The notes below the pieces were generated by a model that was not told the DNA's origin, made no database searches, and saw only the letters and a program-made list of their open reading frames with translations. Both the position numbers and the translations under genes were made by a program. Below are positions 47,863 through 56,389 of a stretch of DNA of 64,000 nucleotides, piece by piece. The stretch spans positions 310,001 through 374,000 of the forward strand of contig NZ_JAJTUT010000003.1 in the NCBI RefSeq assembly GCF_022399565.1, read 5' to 3'. This DNA is from Flavobacterium algicola (lineage in GTDB: Bacteria > Bacteroidota > Bacteroidia > Flavobacteriales > Flavobacteriaceae). The number at the start of each line of letters is the position of its first letter. The first letter of the stretch is position 1.

Positions 47863-48684
47863 TTACTCAATAATGTAGGTTCTTGTGTCTATTTCAGATA
47901 AAGAGAAGAATCCTAATGCATAATTATCTTTGTCGGTTACATTGATGATATTGCCTCGTACAGTTGCGGGAGGAGCCTGGAAAGGACCACCGCCGCCGCC
48001 GCCAGCAATTCCAATTAGTATGTTCATATAATTGTAATATGTTTTTGAAATTCCATAATGCACAATACTTACTTCATCACCTATTTCTAACTCATCGTTT
48101 TGTGACAAGCTAAAAAATCTATTACCTTGAAAATAGCTGTCTTCATCAGCGTAAAAAGTTTGTTTAATTTTCCCAGTATAGCTGTATTGATATAGGTAAT
48201 AATTTGTTTCTAAAACAGGATCGGTAAAATAAGTTTTAATTTGAATGTCTTTTCCTGTAATTCCACCATCATTTTTTTGTTCTACTTCTGTAATAGGAGC
48301 TACAGATTTTAGTGTTTCGGTAGCGGTGTATGTCTCACCTTTACTAATTACCGTTAACGTGTAAACTTCCTCTATTTTTGGAATAAAATTGTAGCAAACG
48401 TATTCTCCAGTAGTACCAACTTCGGTAAAATTAAATGTTGTATTTGTACTGTTCTTCACGGTGATCGTAGCTCCTGAAACAACAGGAATTTCTGTGCTAT
48501 AATAGGATGTAGTTGTTGATAGTTTGATTCTTTGTTCTTTGCCAGTAGTTCCTTTTTTCCATTTGATGGTAGCTTCAACAACTAACTTCGGATCAGCAGT
48601 GGTTAAATCTACGTCAATCACTTCTTCGCAGCTATATAAAAAGAGTAAAGTAAATAGAGATAAAAATAAATGTATTTTTTTCAT
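47863..48684 (-). CDS. DUF4249 outer-membrane lipoprotein
   Basis: 273 aa. Signal with lipobox LLFLYSCEE, then a beta-rich DUF4249 body: VDVDLTTADPKLVVEATIKW, the GATITVKNSTNTTFNFTEV segment, and a final RGNIINVTDKDNYALGFFSLS. A Gly-rich loop (GIAGGGGGGPFQAP) is encoded by a CCGCCGCCG run at 47990-48003. The gene begins 3 bp after the stop of the TonB receptor; DUF4249 proteins partner such receptors as surface lids, so the two form one uptake unit. Confidence 0.88.
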   Translation of the reverse strand: MKKIHLFLSLFTLLFLYSCEEVIDVDLTTADPKLVVEATIKWKKGTTGKEQRIKLSTTTSYYSTEIPVVSGATITVKNSTNTTFNFTEVGTTGEYVCYNFIPKIEEVYTLTVISKGETYTATETLKSVAPITEVEQKNDGGITGKDIQIKTYFTDPVLETNYYLYQYSYTGKIKQTFYADEDSYFQGNRFFSLSQNDELEIGDEVSIVHYGISKTYYNYMNILIGIAGGGGGGPFQAPPATVRGNIINVTDKDNYALGFFSLSEIDTRTYIIE

Positions 48685-48687
48685 AGT

Positions 48688-51096
48688 CTAGAATTTAAAA
48701 TTATAAGTAACTGCAGGAACTATTCCAAAAATAGAGGTTCTTACAGCTTCATTAACGCCTGTATCTGAGTTTTGACTAAAATTTATCGAAGCAGCATTTT
48801 GACGGTTGTAAAGATTGTAAATGCTGAAAACCCATTCGCCTTTCCATTCTCTACCTTTGTTGTTTGATGGTGTTAATGTTGCAGACACATCAAGATGATG
48901 GTAAGCTGGCAAGCGGTTTTCATTTCGCAAATTATAACTAGGTACAACTATACCTGCGTACGTGTACTGTCCGTTAGGATAGGTAACGGGCTGTCCTGTT
49001 TGTAATACAAAATTAGCTCCAAAAGTCCATTTGTCACTTCTCTTGAAAGAACCAGTTACAGCCAAATTATGCGTCTTGTCGTAAACCGAATTGTACCATT
49101 GTCCTTTGTTAATACCCGATTCCTCTGCTGTTCTTCCAGGAGTTTGCTGCTCTGATTTTGATAGCGTGTAAGAAATCCAACCACTGAACTTACCTTCATT
49201 TTTACGCAACATAATTTCGAGACCATAAGAACGCATTTGACCGTTTAATACGATTTGTTCAATTGCTTCGTTGGCAATTAAATCGGCTCCATCAATATAA
49301 TCCAATCTGTTTTTTATTTTCTTGTAATAAGATTCTACTTCTAAAGAAAACATATTGTCTTGAAAATTTTTGAAGTAACCTATAGCTACCTGATCAGCAA
49401 TTTGAGGCTGAATGAAATTATCACTTGGCATCCACACATCCAAAGGAGTAGGTGAGGAGGTGTTCGATATTAATTGTAGGTACTGAACCATTCGGTTGTA
49501 ACTCCCCTTTACAGATGAATTATCGTTTAGCTGATAAGATAGCGCCAACCTTGGCTCTAAATTATTAAAACTTTGTATGACCTCGTTTTTATCGTAAAAT
49601 TCGGTAGCTATAGGTGTTGCTTTTTCGTAAATCTGCAAATCGGTGTTAAAAACTACTGGGTTATTATCATCGTAGATATTTACTGTTGATTGACCTAAAC
49701 GATAAAACATACTGTAACGTAGTCCATAAGTAATGGCGATTTTCTTAGATATTTCATGCTCTGCGCTTATGTACAGCGAAGGTTCAAAAGCATATTTTCT
49801 ATCTAGTTGGTCAAAGTTAATTCCTGAACTATCATCGGTAGGTTTTATCGTTCCTGGATTAAAGGAGTAGTAAATTGCATTAAGACCGTAATTCAATTTG
49901 AATTTATCAGACACATAGTTCTTGAAATCGTATTTTAAATTATAATTTTTGATGCCAGAATCCCATTTGAAACCTACGAAATCCAAATCCAATCCGTAGT
50001 AATAATCACTGTAAATAACAGATAAATTAGAGAATAACTTATCTGAGAATAAGTGGTTCCATCTCAAATTTAAAGTAGCATTTCCGTACGTGTTAGAAAA
50101 ACTATTGCTAATTGCAAAAACATCGCGACCAAAGTATCCGGATAGGTATAAATTATTATTATCATTAAGCTTGTAACTTATCTTAGTATTCAAATCATAG
50201 AAATAAGCAGAATTATCTTTTTGATCTTCAGATAATTTTAAGAATAAATGCGCATAAGAACTTCGTCCACCAATTAAAAACGAACCTTTGTCTTTTACTA
50301 TTGGTCCTTCGAGTAAAATACGACTAGAAATAAGTCCTAGTCCACCGCTGGCATGAAAAGATTTGCTATTTCCATCTTTCTGGTATATATCTAGAACGGA
50401 TGATGCTCTACCTCCAAAGTTAGCTGGAATTCCACCCTTGTATAATTTTAAATCTTTGATCGCATCTGGGTTAAAAACAGAGAAAAATCCAAACACGTGT
50501 GAAGAGTTAAATATGGTAGCCTCATCCAAAAGGATTAAGTTTTGATCCGCTCCACCACCGCGGACATTAAATCCGGAAGCTCCTTCACCAGCGTTTGTTA
50601 CTCCGGGTAAAAGCAATAAGGATTTGATTACGTCCACTTCACCTAAGACTACAGGCATCTTTTTTATAGATGAAATAGAGAGCTTATTGATACTCATTTC
50701 CGGCTTACGTATCTGCGTGCTTGTATTGGCTCCAGTAATAATTACTTCATCCAGCATTTCTTGACTGTCTGCTAGTGTAAGATTTAACTTTGTGCTCTTG
50801 TTTAGCGTAATGCTTTTTGATACGTTTTGAAAGCCGATATAGCTTATAAGAATTGTGTAAGAACCTTGTGGTAATGTAATGGAGTAGAAACCGTATTGAT
50901 TGGTATTGATACTTGATTGGGTCTCTGGAATGTATATGTTGACACCAATCAAGGTTTCGTTGCTTTTGGCGTCAGAAATTGTTCCGCTTAGTGTGAACTT
51001 CTGCTTTGTTTGTTCATCATCATTTTTTTGCTGGGCGAAACTAAAAACGCTAAAAGAGAGAAACAGAATTATGGTGAAGAATTTTTTGTCCAACAT
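48688..51096 (-). CDS. TonB-dependent receptor partnered with DUF4249
   Basis: 802 aa outer-membrane receptor. Signal peptide 1-21, CarboxypepD_reg-like domain (LSGTISDAKSNETLIGVNIYIPETQ, ILISYIGFQNVSKSI), plug with MPVVLGEVDVIKSLLLLPGVTNAGEGASGFNVRGGGADQNLILLDEATIFNSSHVFGFFSVFNPDAIKDLKLYKGGIPANFGGRASSVLDI, and a 600-residue barrel closing with ...GIVPAVTYNFKF. The GASGFNVRGGGADQN plug is the class seen with DUF4249 lids; the ligand is unknown. ATG at 51096. Transcribed away from the array, insulated from it by the terminator at 51180-51203. Confidence 0.93.
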   Translation of the reverse strand: MLDKKFFTIILFLSFSVFSFAQQKNDDEQTKQKFTLSGTISDAKSNETLIGVNIYIPETQSSINTNQYGFYSITLPQGSYTILISYIGFQNVSKSITLNKSTKLNLTLADSQEMLDEVIITGANTSTQIRKPEMSINKLSISSIKKMPVVLGEVDVIKSLLLLPGVTNAGEGASGFNVRGGGADQNLILLDEATIFNSSHVFGFFSVFNPDAIKDLKLYKGGIPANFGGRASSVLDIYQKDGNSKSFHASGGLGLISSRILLEGPIVKDKGSFLIGGRSSYAHLFLKLSEDQKDNSAYFYDLNTKISYKLNDNNNLYLSGYFGRDVFAISNSFSNTYGNATLNLRWNHLFSDKLFSNLSVIYSDYYYGLDLDFVGFKWDSGIKNYNLKYDFKNYVSDKFKLNYGLNAIYYSFNPGTIKPTDDSSGINFDQLDRKYAFEPSLYISAEHEISKKIAITYGLRYSMFYRLGQSTVNIYDDNNPVVFNTDLQIYEKATPIATEFYDKNEVIQSFNNLEPRLALSYQLNDNSSVKGSYNRMVQYLQLISNTSSPTPLDVWMPSDNFIQPQIADQVAIGYFKNFQDNMFSLEVESYYKKIKNRLDYIDGADLIANEAIEQIVLNGQMRSYGLEIMLRKNEGKFSGWISYTLSKSEQQTPGRTAEESGINKGQWYNSVYDKTHNLAVTGSFKRSDKWTFGANFVLQTGQPVTYPNGQYTYAGIVVPSYNLRNENRLPAYHHLDVSATLTPSNNKGREWKGEWVFSIYNLYNRQNAASINFSQNSDTGVNEAVRTSIFGIVPAVTYNFKF

Positions 51097-51174
51097 ACTT
51101 TTTTTAATTTGAGGTACAAATTTGGTAAAATTATAAGTAATTAGCTAGCAAACAAAAATTAAAACTCTGTTAAT

Positions 51175-51203
51175 AAAAAAAGACAACTGTTTAGGGTTGT
51201 CTT
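51175..51203 (-). terminator. Terminator at the end of the cassette array
   Basis: An 8-bp stem AAGACAAC (51180-51187) with GTTGTCTT (51196-51203), with A-run 51175-51181, a T-run for minus-strand transcripts. It would stop array transcription before the receptor. Confidence 0.7.
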
Positions 51204-51394
51204 CATTAAGTATCTGCTAAGAAAAAATGATTAAATCTATGCGATAGCAGTTTTTGCTTTCCGATTTTTCATTCTAATTTCCACCTTAAATCAAATTCTG
51301 TTGATCGATTTAAATCATTTTACGTTTACCAGTTTCGTAAATCTAAAATCTTCTGTAATTTTTTCCCGTTCCGTACGATAAGGTAAGGCAAGGG

Positions 51395-51510
51395 CATACT
51401 GCTTTAAAATGGTGGGAATTCGTAAACGCTGAGATTTCGGCTAAGCGAAAGTACGATTAGATGACGGTAATGCCACTAAATTCACAATTTCTACAAGACG
51501 AGTGTTTGCA
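51395..51510 (-). repeat. Degenerate attC-like element 1
   Basis: Core GACGGTAATGCCACTAAATTC and TTTCGGCTAAGCGAAA are recognisable; arms AAAATGGTGGGAATT and AATTCACAATTT are weakly complementary. Boundary trinucleotides are lost on the left. It follows the stop of the 51529 gene. Confidence 0.5.
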
Positions 51511-51528
51511 AATTCTTACGTTTATACG

Positions 51529-52218
51529 CTATTCGATTTCCTCCGCATAAATATCAAAATCTTTAAAAAGAACTTTTCCAAAGTCTTTGGTAGTTTTGAT
51601 TGTTTTCTCAACTTTTTTGTGGTCACCTGCGTTAAAACTTTCTCCACCATCTTGTTGTAAGAACCAATTGTTGTGTTCTTTTGAATATTTATATGTTATA
51701 ATTCTTGTCCATCTCCACGCACTTCCGCCATAATGTTCTACTGAAAAAAAACCTTTTTTTATAGTAATTCCTGTATAAGGATCGCCCATCATTCCACCGC
51801 AGTCGATGCAATAAACAGATTTATCATTTCTTTCAACAAGTTTATATTTATCATTTGGTGCACCTATTAAAATTAAAAGTGGTCTTTTTTCAGGATTTTC
51901 GATTACATCTGAAGTTTTTTCTTCATGGTTCTTTTTTAACACCAAAATCATATCATTGTAACTATCCAAATTTAGATTGCCCGAAACTGCATCTAAAACT
52001 GAATAATTTTCTGGAATAAAATCTTTGATATTTTCTGTTAAATCATTGACTTCTTCTTTAACTGACTGTGGCAAATTTTTTTTAGTACTATCGTTTACGA
52101 TAACCTTATTTGTTACTATTGCCGGTGATTTTTGTAATTTTACTTTTCCAGTTTTTTCATTACAAGATCCAAGAAGAAATACAATAACAATGATGATTAA
52201 TACAGTAAATTTATTCAT
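51529..52218 (-). CDS. Lipoprotein of the EF-hand/FG-GAP-like family (array gene 1)
   Basis: 229 aa. Lipobox VFLLGSCNE; mature part with a GNLNLDSYNDMILVLKKN stretch of the D-x-N-x-D-x-x-D type (calcium-loop-like), followed by LLILIGAPNDKYKLVER, a CIDCGGMMGDPYTGITIKKGFFSVEHYGGSAWRWTRIITYKY beta segment and a C-terminal VLFKDFDIY. It shares layout with the genes at 52374 and 54382: loop, a beta-rich middle with a Lys-Lys-Gly turn, and a short end. Function unknown; single gene between two palindromic elements. Confidence 0.75.
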   Translation of the reverse strand: MNKFTVLIIIVIVFLLGSCNEKTGKVKLQKSPAIVTNKVIVNDSTKKNLPQSVKEEVNDLTENIKDFIPENYSVLDAVSGNLNLDSYNDMILVLKKNHEEKTSDVIENPEKRPLLILIGAPNDKYKLVERNDKSVYCIDCGGMMGDPYTGITIKKGFFSVEHYGGSAWRWTRIITYKYSKEHNNWFLQQDGGESFNAGDHKKVEKTIKTTKDFGKVLFKDFDIYAEEIE

Positions 52219-52253
52219 AGTTAGTTTTATACGTATTTTTCTTAGACAACTTG

Positions 52254-52352
52254 CCTGACACGTTTCGCCAATTTAAAATGTTGGAAAAAATGTAACCGCT
52301 TAATTTTCGGCTTAATGAGACCTTGATGCGGAACGGTAATTCATTAAGATTG
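52254..52352 (-). repeat. attC-like element 2, right arm lost
   Basis: Has the left half (ACACGTTTCGCC), the central TTAATTTTCGGCTTAATGAG and GATGCGGAACGGTAATTC, but the sequence after ATTCATTAAG no longer pairs. Confidence 0.6.
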
Positions 52353-52373
52353 TCAGAGTAATTATTTTTTTGC

Positions 52374-53075
52374 TTATTCAACATCAAGCTCGTCAAAATC
52401 CTTAATATCAGATAGCCTTATTAATTTTTTCTTTTTTATGGTTTCCCAAGTGTCTTTAAAATTATCAGCAGTATATTCATCTCCATCTACATCCTTGTTT
52501 AGATTATCACTTGTCAGTTTCTTTTGTGTCAAAAAATTGATACTGACTTCATATTGTGGTACAGGACCTCGGCTTGAGTATGAATCATAACCAATTAATT
52601 CCATATCTCCATTTTGATATCTAAATGTGTAACTCCAGTTCCCATATCTACCATGCCCATAACTGACATATAAGTTCCCTTTTTTTATTTCAACATAAAG
52701 CTCAGGAGCAAAATACACGCCACCATCTTCATTTTCGGAAGAAAAACAATCGTAATTTTTTGTGGCCAGTTGATAAAAACCTCCCTTATTAATCAACACG
52801 ATTATACCTCTACGATTTCGGTCTAAATTACCACGGTAATCATCTTTTATTATTTTACTTTTGTCAGTTCCTTTTATGATAAGAACAATATCTTCCAACC
52901 CGTCTTTGTTTAAGTCACCTTTTATTTCGTCCCAGCTTCCAGATGAAACTCCGCCTTCATACTTATGAATACTATATCCTTTTGGTAAAAAATCATTCGG
53001 ATTTTTCTTTTGTACCATTTGTCCAAAAGCAGTAACTGTTAGGGTAAGTAAAAAAGATGTAATTTGTTTCTTCAT
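52374..53075 (-). CDS. Secreted EF-hand/FG-GAP-like protein (array gene 2)
   Basis: 233 aa. Signal peptide 1-18 (FLLTLTVTAFGQM). GDLNKDGLEDIVLIIKGTDKS is a D-x-N-x-D-G-x-x-D calcium-loop-like unit; later IKKGNLYVSYGHGRYGNWSYTFRYQNGDMELIGYDSYS matches the gene at 54382 (HKFRYQNGNFELIGYTYNG) closely. It probably lies in the periplasm or outside; function unknown. Long gene-sized, with a normal ATG at 53075. Array orientation is minus like the rest. Confidence 0.78.
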   Translation of the reverse strand: MKKQITSFLLTLTVTAFGQMVQKKNPNDFLPKGYSIHKYEGGVSSGSWDEIKGDLNKDGLEDIVLIIKGTDKSKIIKDDYRGNLDRNRRGIIVLINKGGFYQLATKNYDCFSSENEDGGVYFAPELYVEIKKGNLYVSYGHGRYGNWSYTFRYQNGDMELIGYDSYSSRGPVPQYEVSINFLTQKKLTSDNLNKDVDGDEYTADNFKDTWETIKKKKLIRLSDIKDFDELDVE

Positions 53076-53121
53076 TTTTGGTTGTTATATAATTGCCGGT
53101 AAAGTTGATATATAAGGATAA

Positions 53122-53178
53122 TTGCGGGTTTGCATGCGAGGATTTTCCGAAGGAAAATCAGATGTAGAAAACACGCAA
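53122..53178 (-). repeat. Short palindromic element between array genes 2 and 3
   Basis: TTGCGGGTTT (53122-53131) with AAACACGCAA (53169-53178), 9 of 10, enclosing a perfect inner hairpin GATTTTCC/GGAAAATC (53141-53159). It lies where an attC-like element is expected but lacks the shared core. Confidence 0.4.
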
Positions 53179-53232
53179 CAGCCTTTAAACGAGCACTATA
53201 TTTAAATTATTTTTAAACTTTGTTGTAACTTG

Positions 53233-53886
53233 TTATATTTTACATTCTATTCCCAAATTGAAAACGGATGATTTAATAGTATTATTTCGTTCAATTAATC
53301 CGGAAAAGTATCTTGTATGTAGATTAATTTTCTCTGAAAACTTATAACCAATTCCAATCGTTAGTCCGAAATCAAATTTGTCATAATCAAAATCCAACGG
53401 TTCGGTTGGTGTTCCTGACATAGCTGCAAATGGGTCTTTAATAATTTTCTCTTTCCGATTTATTATATATCCAAATTGTGGACCACCTTCAAGATAGAAA
53501 CTTTCGCTGACAAAATACTGTGCAACAATAGGGATTATAATTGTAGATTCATTAATATTTGATTCGAAGTCAACTATTGAACTGAAGCCATTGGTATCAG
53601 TCAATTCAATATTTTCATTTACAAATTTTGAAGCTTGTACTGCAAAAATTAGTTCAGGTTGAATCTTAAAATCATCTGATATTTCAAAATTCGCGAAGCC
53701 ACCGAGATAAAAACCAAATTTTCTATCATAGCGTACATCCTCAATTCCAGAAATTATATATCTCGGTGTGTAAGATGAATAATTAGTACCAGCTTTAAGT
53801 CCGATTGCCATATCAGTATTCTGAGCTATTACATTATTAATGAAAGTTAAAAAAACAAATACTAATAAGAAAAAGTGTTTATTCAT
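53233..53886 (-). CDS. Outer-membrane beta-barrel (porin-like) protein (array gene 3)
   Basis: 217 aa. Signal peptide 1-21 (FLTFINNVIAQ); mature part alternates as in an 8-strand OmpA-like barrel: AIGLKAGTNYSSYTPRY, FGFYLGGFANFEISDDFKIQPELIFAVQ, FYLEGGPQFGYIINRKE, FDFGLTIGIGYKFSEKINLHTRYFSGLIERNNT, ending VFNLGIECKI. This is the Bacteroidota 'porin family' type (PorT/OmpX-like fold). Its upstream 318 bp (53912-54229) are duplicated before gene 54382. Confidence 0.85.
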   Translation of the reverse strand: MNKHFFLLVFVFLTFINNVIAQNTDMAIGLKAGTNYSSYTPRYIISGIEDVRYDRKFGFYLGGFANFEISDDFKIQPELIFAVQASKFVNENIELTDTNGFSSIVDFESNINESTIIIPIVAQYFVSESFYLEGGPQFGYIINRKEKIIKDPFAAMSGTPTEPLDFDYDKFDFGLTIGIGYKFSEKINLHTRYFSGLIERNNTIKSSVFNLGIECKI

Positions 53887-53911
53887 AATTTTGGGTTTTA
53901 ATTGCTCATAG

Positions 53912-54229
53912 CGTCAGTCTGTGAAAAAACTAACATTTGTTTGGATCAAATATAACATATAATGTCAAATAAAAAAGAAGAAAAGTTGTATATTTAAATA
54001 TGCAACACATCACTAGAATTCCTCGCAATTAGCTATTTTTTAATAGTTTAGAAGAAACCATTACTTCAGATAACGTTATTTGTATTATCGATGCTTTTGT
54101 CGATGTGTATTCATTAAAATCATTACGTTTTAGGGTTTGTACTATAAATATGGAAGGATGTTCAACTTATGGTTAGGTCATTTTATGTCCAAAAGTGAAG
54201 GAAAATACTAGAAAATTACATTGAAATTT
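53912..54229. repeat. 318-bp direct repeat copy 1
   Basis: Nearly identical to 54983-55300 over its whole length. Both copies lie directly upstream of a minus-strand gene and contain the same -7 box. Confidence 0.85.
53947..53954 (-). promoter_or_regulatory. -7 box TATATTTG upstream of array gene 3
   Basis: An exact TANNTTTG on the minus strand (CAAATATA on plus), with TTTT 19 bp farther upstream (53974-53977), about 60 bp before the ATG. Also present in the second repeat copy. Confidence 0.55.
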
Positions 54230-54279
54230 ACTGCAAAAAACAGAGGGAGGATAGTCTCTTGCAATTCTTAAAACATATA

Positions 54280-54372
54280 TAACGAAAAACCCATAGGGAT
54301 AGATGTTGAGCGGTTCCGTTCAATACGAGTTTTATTATTTGTGCTTCGTACGCAACGACACTCAAGCTGTTA
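54280..54372 (-). repeat. attC-like element 4 (divergent)
   Basis: TAACG (54280) to GTTA (54369-54372), 93 bp. Its outer parts pair weakly (TGTTGAGCG with CGACACTCAAG); the usual core is missing. It begins 9 bp after the stop of the 54382 gene. Confidence 0.45.
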
Positions 54373-54381
54373 GCAGTAGCA

Positions 54382-54969
54382 CTAATACATAAAATCAAAT
54401 GGTGTAAAATCCTGTAATTTTGGCAATGGGTATAACTTTTCAATCGATTCATTTTTTTCTATTATTTTATCAGAATCCCATGATTTATTTATCATTATTT
54501 TTTTTCCAGTAGATAAATTATAATCTACTGATTCTATATAACCAGGAACTGCCCCATTATATGTATAGCCTATTAGTTCAAAATTTCCATTTTGATATCT
54601 AAATTTGTGAGTTAAATTACCTCTAATTAGTGCATTGGAAAAAATCAACATTCCTTTTTTAATTTCTAAATTCTCCAAAACGGCACTATCTCTAGTGTCA
54701 TGAGATTTTTCCATTACTGCCTTTTCGGTAATTAAAACTGATTTATATTCCCCCTTTTCATTCCCAAATTTGATTTCTAATGAACATGGATGGAACTCAT
54801 TATTTGTATATTCTTTTACCATCACTAAATCCTTGATATTATCATTGTTCAAATCTCCATGTATTTCAAACGTAATTTTAGTGTTCTTGTTTTTAGATTT
54901 CTGACAATATATATTTCCGGAAAAGAAGAATATAAAAATAAGGATGATTTTAATTTTTATGATATTCAT
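54382..54969 (-). CDS. Secreted EF-hand/FG-GAP-like protein (array gene 4)
   Basis: 195 aa. Signal peptide of ~23 (FIFFFSGNIYCQ), then KITFEIHGDLNNDNIKDLVMVKEYTN (D-x-N-x-D-x-x-x-D), IKFGNEKGEYKSVLI, IKKGMLIFSNALIRGNLTHKFRYQNGNFELIGYTYNG and an end LQDFTPFDF. Paralogue of array gene 2, with FRYQNGxxELIGY common to both. Function unknown. Preceded by the second copy of the 318-bp repeat. Confidence 0.78.
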   Translation of the reverse strand: MNIIKIKIILIFIFFFSGNIYCQKSKNKNTKITFEIHGDLNNDNIKDLVMVKEYTNNEFHPCSLEIKFGNEKGEYKSVLITEKAVMEKSHDTRDSAVLENLEIKKGMLIFSNALIRGNLTHKFRYQNGNFELIGYTYNGAVPGYIESVDYNLSTGKKIMINKSWDSDKIIEKNESIEKLYPLPKLQDFTPFDFMY

Positions 54970-54982
54970 ATTATTAATGCTA

Positions 54983-55300
54983 CGTCAGTCTGTGAAAATA
55001 CTAACATTTATTTTAATCAAATATAACATATAATGTCAAATAAAAAAGAAGAAAAGTTGTATATTTAAATATGCAACACATCACTGAAATTCCTCGCAAT
55101 TAGCTATTTTTTAATAGCTTAGAAGAAACCATTACTTCAGATAACGTTATTTGTATTATCGATGCTTTTGTCAATGTGTATTCATTAAATCATTACGTTT
55201 TAGGGTTAGCACTATAAATATGGAAGGATGTTCAACTTATGGTTAGGTCATTTTTATGTTCGAAAGTGAAGGAAAATACTATAAAATTACATTGAAATTC
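54983..55300. repeat. 318-bp direct repeat copy 2
   Basis: Copy of 53912-54229, with a few base changes. Starts 13 bp upstream of the array gene 4 start. Confidence 0.85.
55018..55025 (-). promoter_or_regulatory. -7 box TATATTTG upstream of array gene 4
   Basis: The same TATATTTG as in the first repeat copy, about 50 bp before the ATG at 54969. Suggests that repeat copies supply local promoters inside the array. Confidence 0.55.
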
Positions 55301-55530
55301 AATGCATACTTGGCGTTCCCTATTTAATTACCAAACTTCAAAAATGGAAATCACCATACAAGGCAAAAGTCTTGCTTTTGCTAAAAACGACGTATTTAAA
55401 CCCGAATACAGACTTCCTGTCGTTCCAAACTAAATCAGCTGCCTAAAAAAAATAGCCTTCTTAGAAGGCTTCATTTAAGTTGTGATATCGTAAAATTTAA
55501 TGATTATTGTAGAAAAAAGAGGTTTTTTCA
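55301..55530. other. Short unexplained stretch with a hairpin
   Basis: 230 bp. A 29-codon ATG frame on the plus strand (55344-55433) may be a fragment. A minus-strand terminator-like stem AGCCTTC/GAAGGCT (55454-55470, loop TTA, A-run 55446-55453) ends transcription from the genes to the right. Confidence 0.5.
55446..55470 (-). terminator. Terminator-like hairpin in the array
   Basis: A 7-bp stem with loop TTA and the T-run on the minus strand (A-run 55446-55453). Confidence 0.6.
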
Positions 55531-55535
55531 CAGCC

Positions 55536-55655
55536 TGACGTTCTCGCGCCTTGCGCCGTTTGCGACTTACGAAGACGAGTATTTTCGGCTAAACGAAAAT
55601 ACGGTAAAAAAACGGTAATTCCACTAAATTCGCAAATGGCGCAAGACGTGTGTTA
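55536..55655 (-). repeat. attC-like element 5 (strong stem)
   Basis: Boundary CTGACG ... GTTA. Arms TTGCGCCGTTTGCGA (55551-55565) and TCGCAAATGGCGCAA (55630-55644) pair at 14 of 15 positions. Core TATTTTCGGCTAAACGAAAATA and AACGGTAATTCCACTAAATTC as in the others. It follows the stop at 55690 by 35 bp. Confidence 0.75.
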
Positions 55656-55689
55656 GTGGCTGGCTTTTTTACATTTATATTTTTAAATT

Positions 55690-56085
55690 CTACTTTTCTT
55701 CAATTTTTTTGTTTGGGTTGAAAAAATAAAATCCGAAGGAATTTACAAATATCATTATTATCAATCCTATAAATACTTCATTACCATTAAACTTCCAAAA
55801 TCTAATTGTAATTGAATAATTCGAAAATAGAGACCAAACTATAAATGGCACGATTGGTATTAAATAAATTAACAAATTGCCTTTCAAAAAACTCAGTAAA
55901 AGTTTTAAAAATATTCCGTTATAAATACAAAGTATAAAAACATATGGTAAATATAAGATGAATGCAAAAGTTGAAGTATTCGTGTCTGTATTTTCATTTA
56001 TAATTAAAGCAACTAAACTTAAAACGAATGCAAACATTAACAATATTTGAGTTTTTACTATACTATAATTATTAATATTTTTCAT
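55690..56085 (-). CDS. Small membrane protein (array gene 5)
   Basis: 131 aa, four hydrophobic segments (about 13-29, 37-60, 70-90 and 103-122), with short charged ends. Nothing recognisable. Two ATGs (56100 and 56085); the second starts MKNINNYSIVK. Array gene, unit between elements 6 and 5. Confidence 0.6.
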   Translation of the reverse strand: MKNINNYSIVKTQILLMFAFVLSLVALIINENTDTNTSTFAFILYLPYVFILCIYNGIFLKLLLSFLKGNLLIYLIPIVPFIVWSLFSNYSITIRFWKFNGNEVFIGLIIMIFVNSFGFYFFNPNKKIEEK

Positions 56086-56251
56086 AATTCTGATTTTCAA
56101 GTTTCTGTTGACAAAATCCGACTTTCTAGTTTCTACTTTTAGATTTTAATTTTTAAATCTCTATCATTTGAAAGTTACATCTTCAATTTATAACCAAATA
56201 TAAAATATTGTCTTTTAGTGAATTACGTTTCGGTTTTTTTAAGCTTGCCAC

Positions 56252-56377
56252 TAACGTTTCGCCACTTAGCGATGTTGCGAACTTCGTGACCAATTATTTT
56301 CCGCTAAAGATAAATAATCTTGCGAAACGTAAACGTGAATTTACCACAAAACTAGCAATATTGCTAAATGGCTGTTA
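56252..56377 (-). repeat. attC-like element 6
   Basis: TAACG to GTTA. Arms TTAGCGATGTTGC (56266-56278) and GCAATATTGCTAA (56355-56367) pair at 11 of 13. Differs from element 10 by about two bases in 126. Confidence 0.75.
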
Positions 56378-56389
56378 GCAATAGTTGTT

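Larger units (their letters stand above)
51097..51528. other. Region between the TonB receptor and the gene-cassette array
   Basis: 432 bp: receptor promoter side (51097-51170), an array-facing terminator, about 180 bp with no recognisable element, and the degenerate first palindromic site. Confidence 0.6.

Noticed and set aside
52211..52396. 61-codon frame with SLSRKLSGYIF
   Set aside because: It is a translation of attC-like element 2; the same pseudo-peptide appears in other elements.
54228..54452. 74-codon minus-strand frame
   Set aside because: Overlaps the end of the better gene at 54382-54969 and element 4; no family features.
55344..55433. 29-codon plus-strand frame starting MEITIQGKSL
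   Set aside because: Too short and opposite to all array genes; possibly a decayed fragment.
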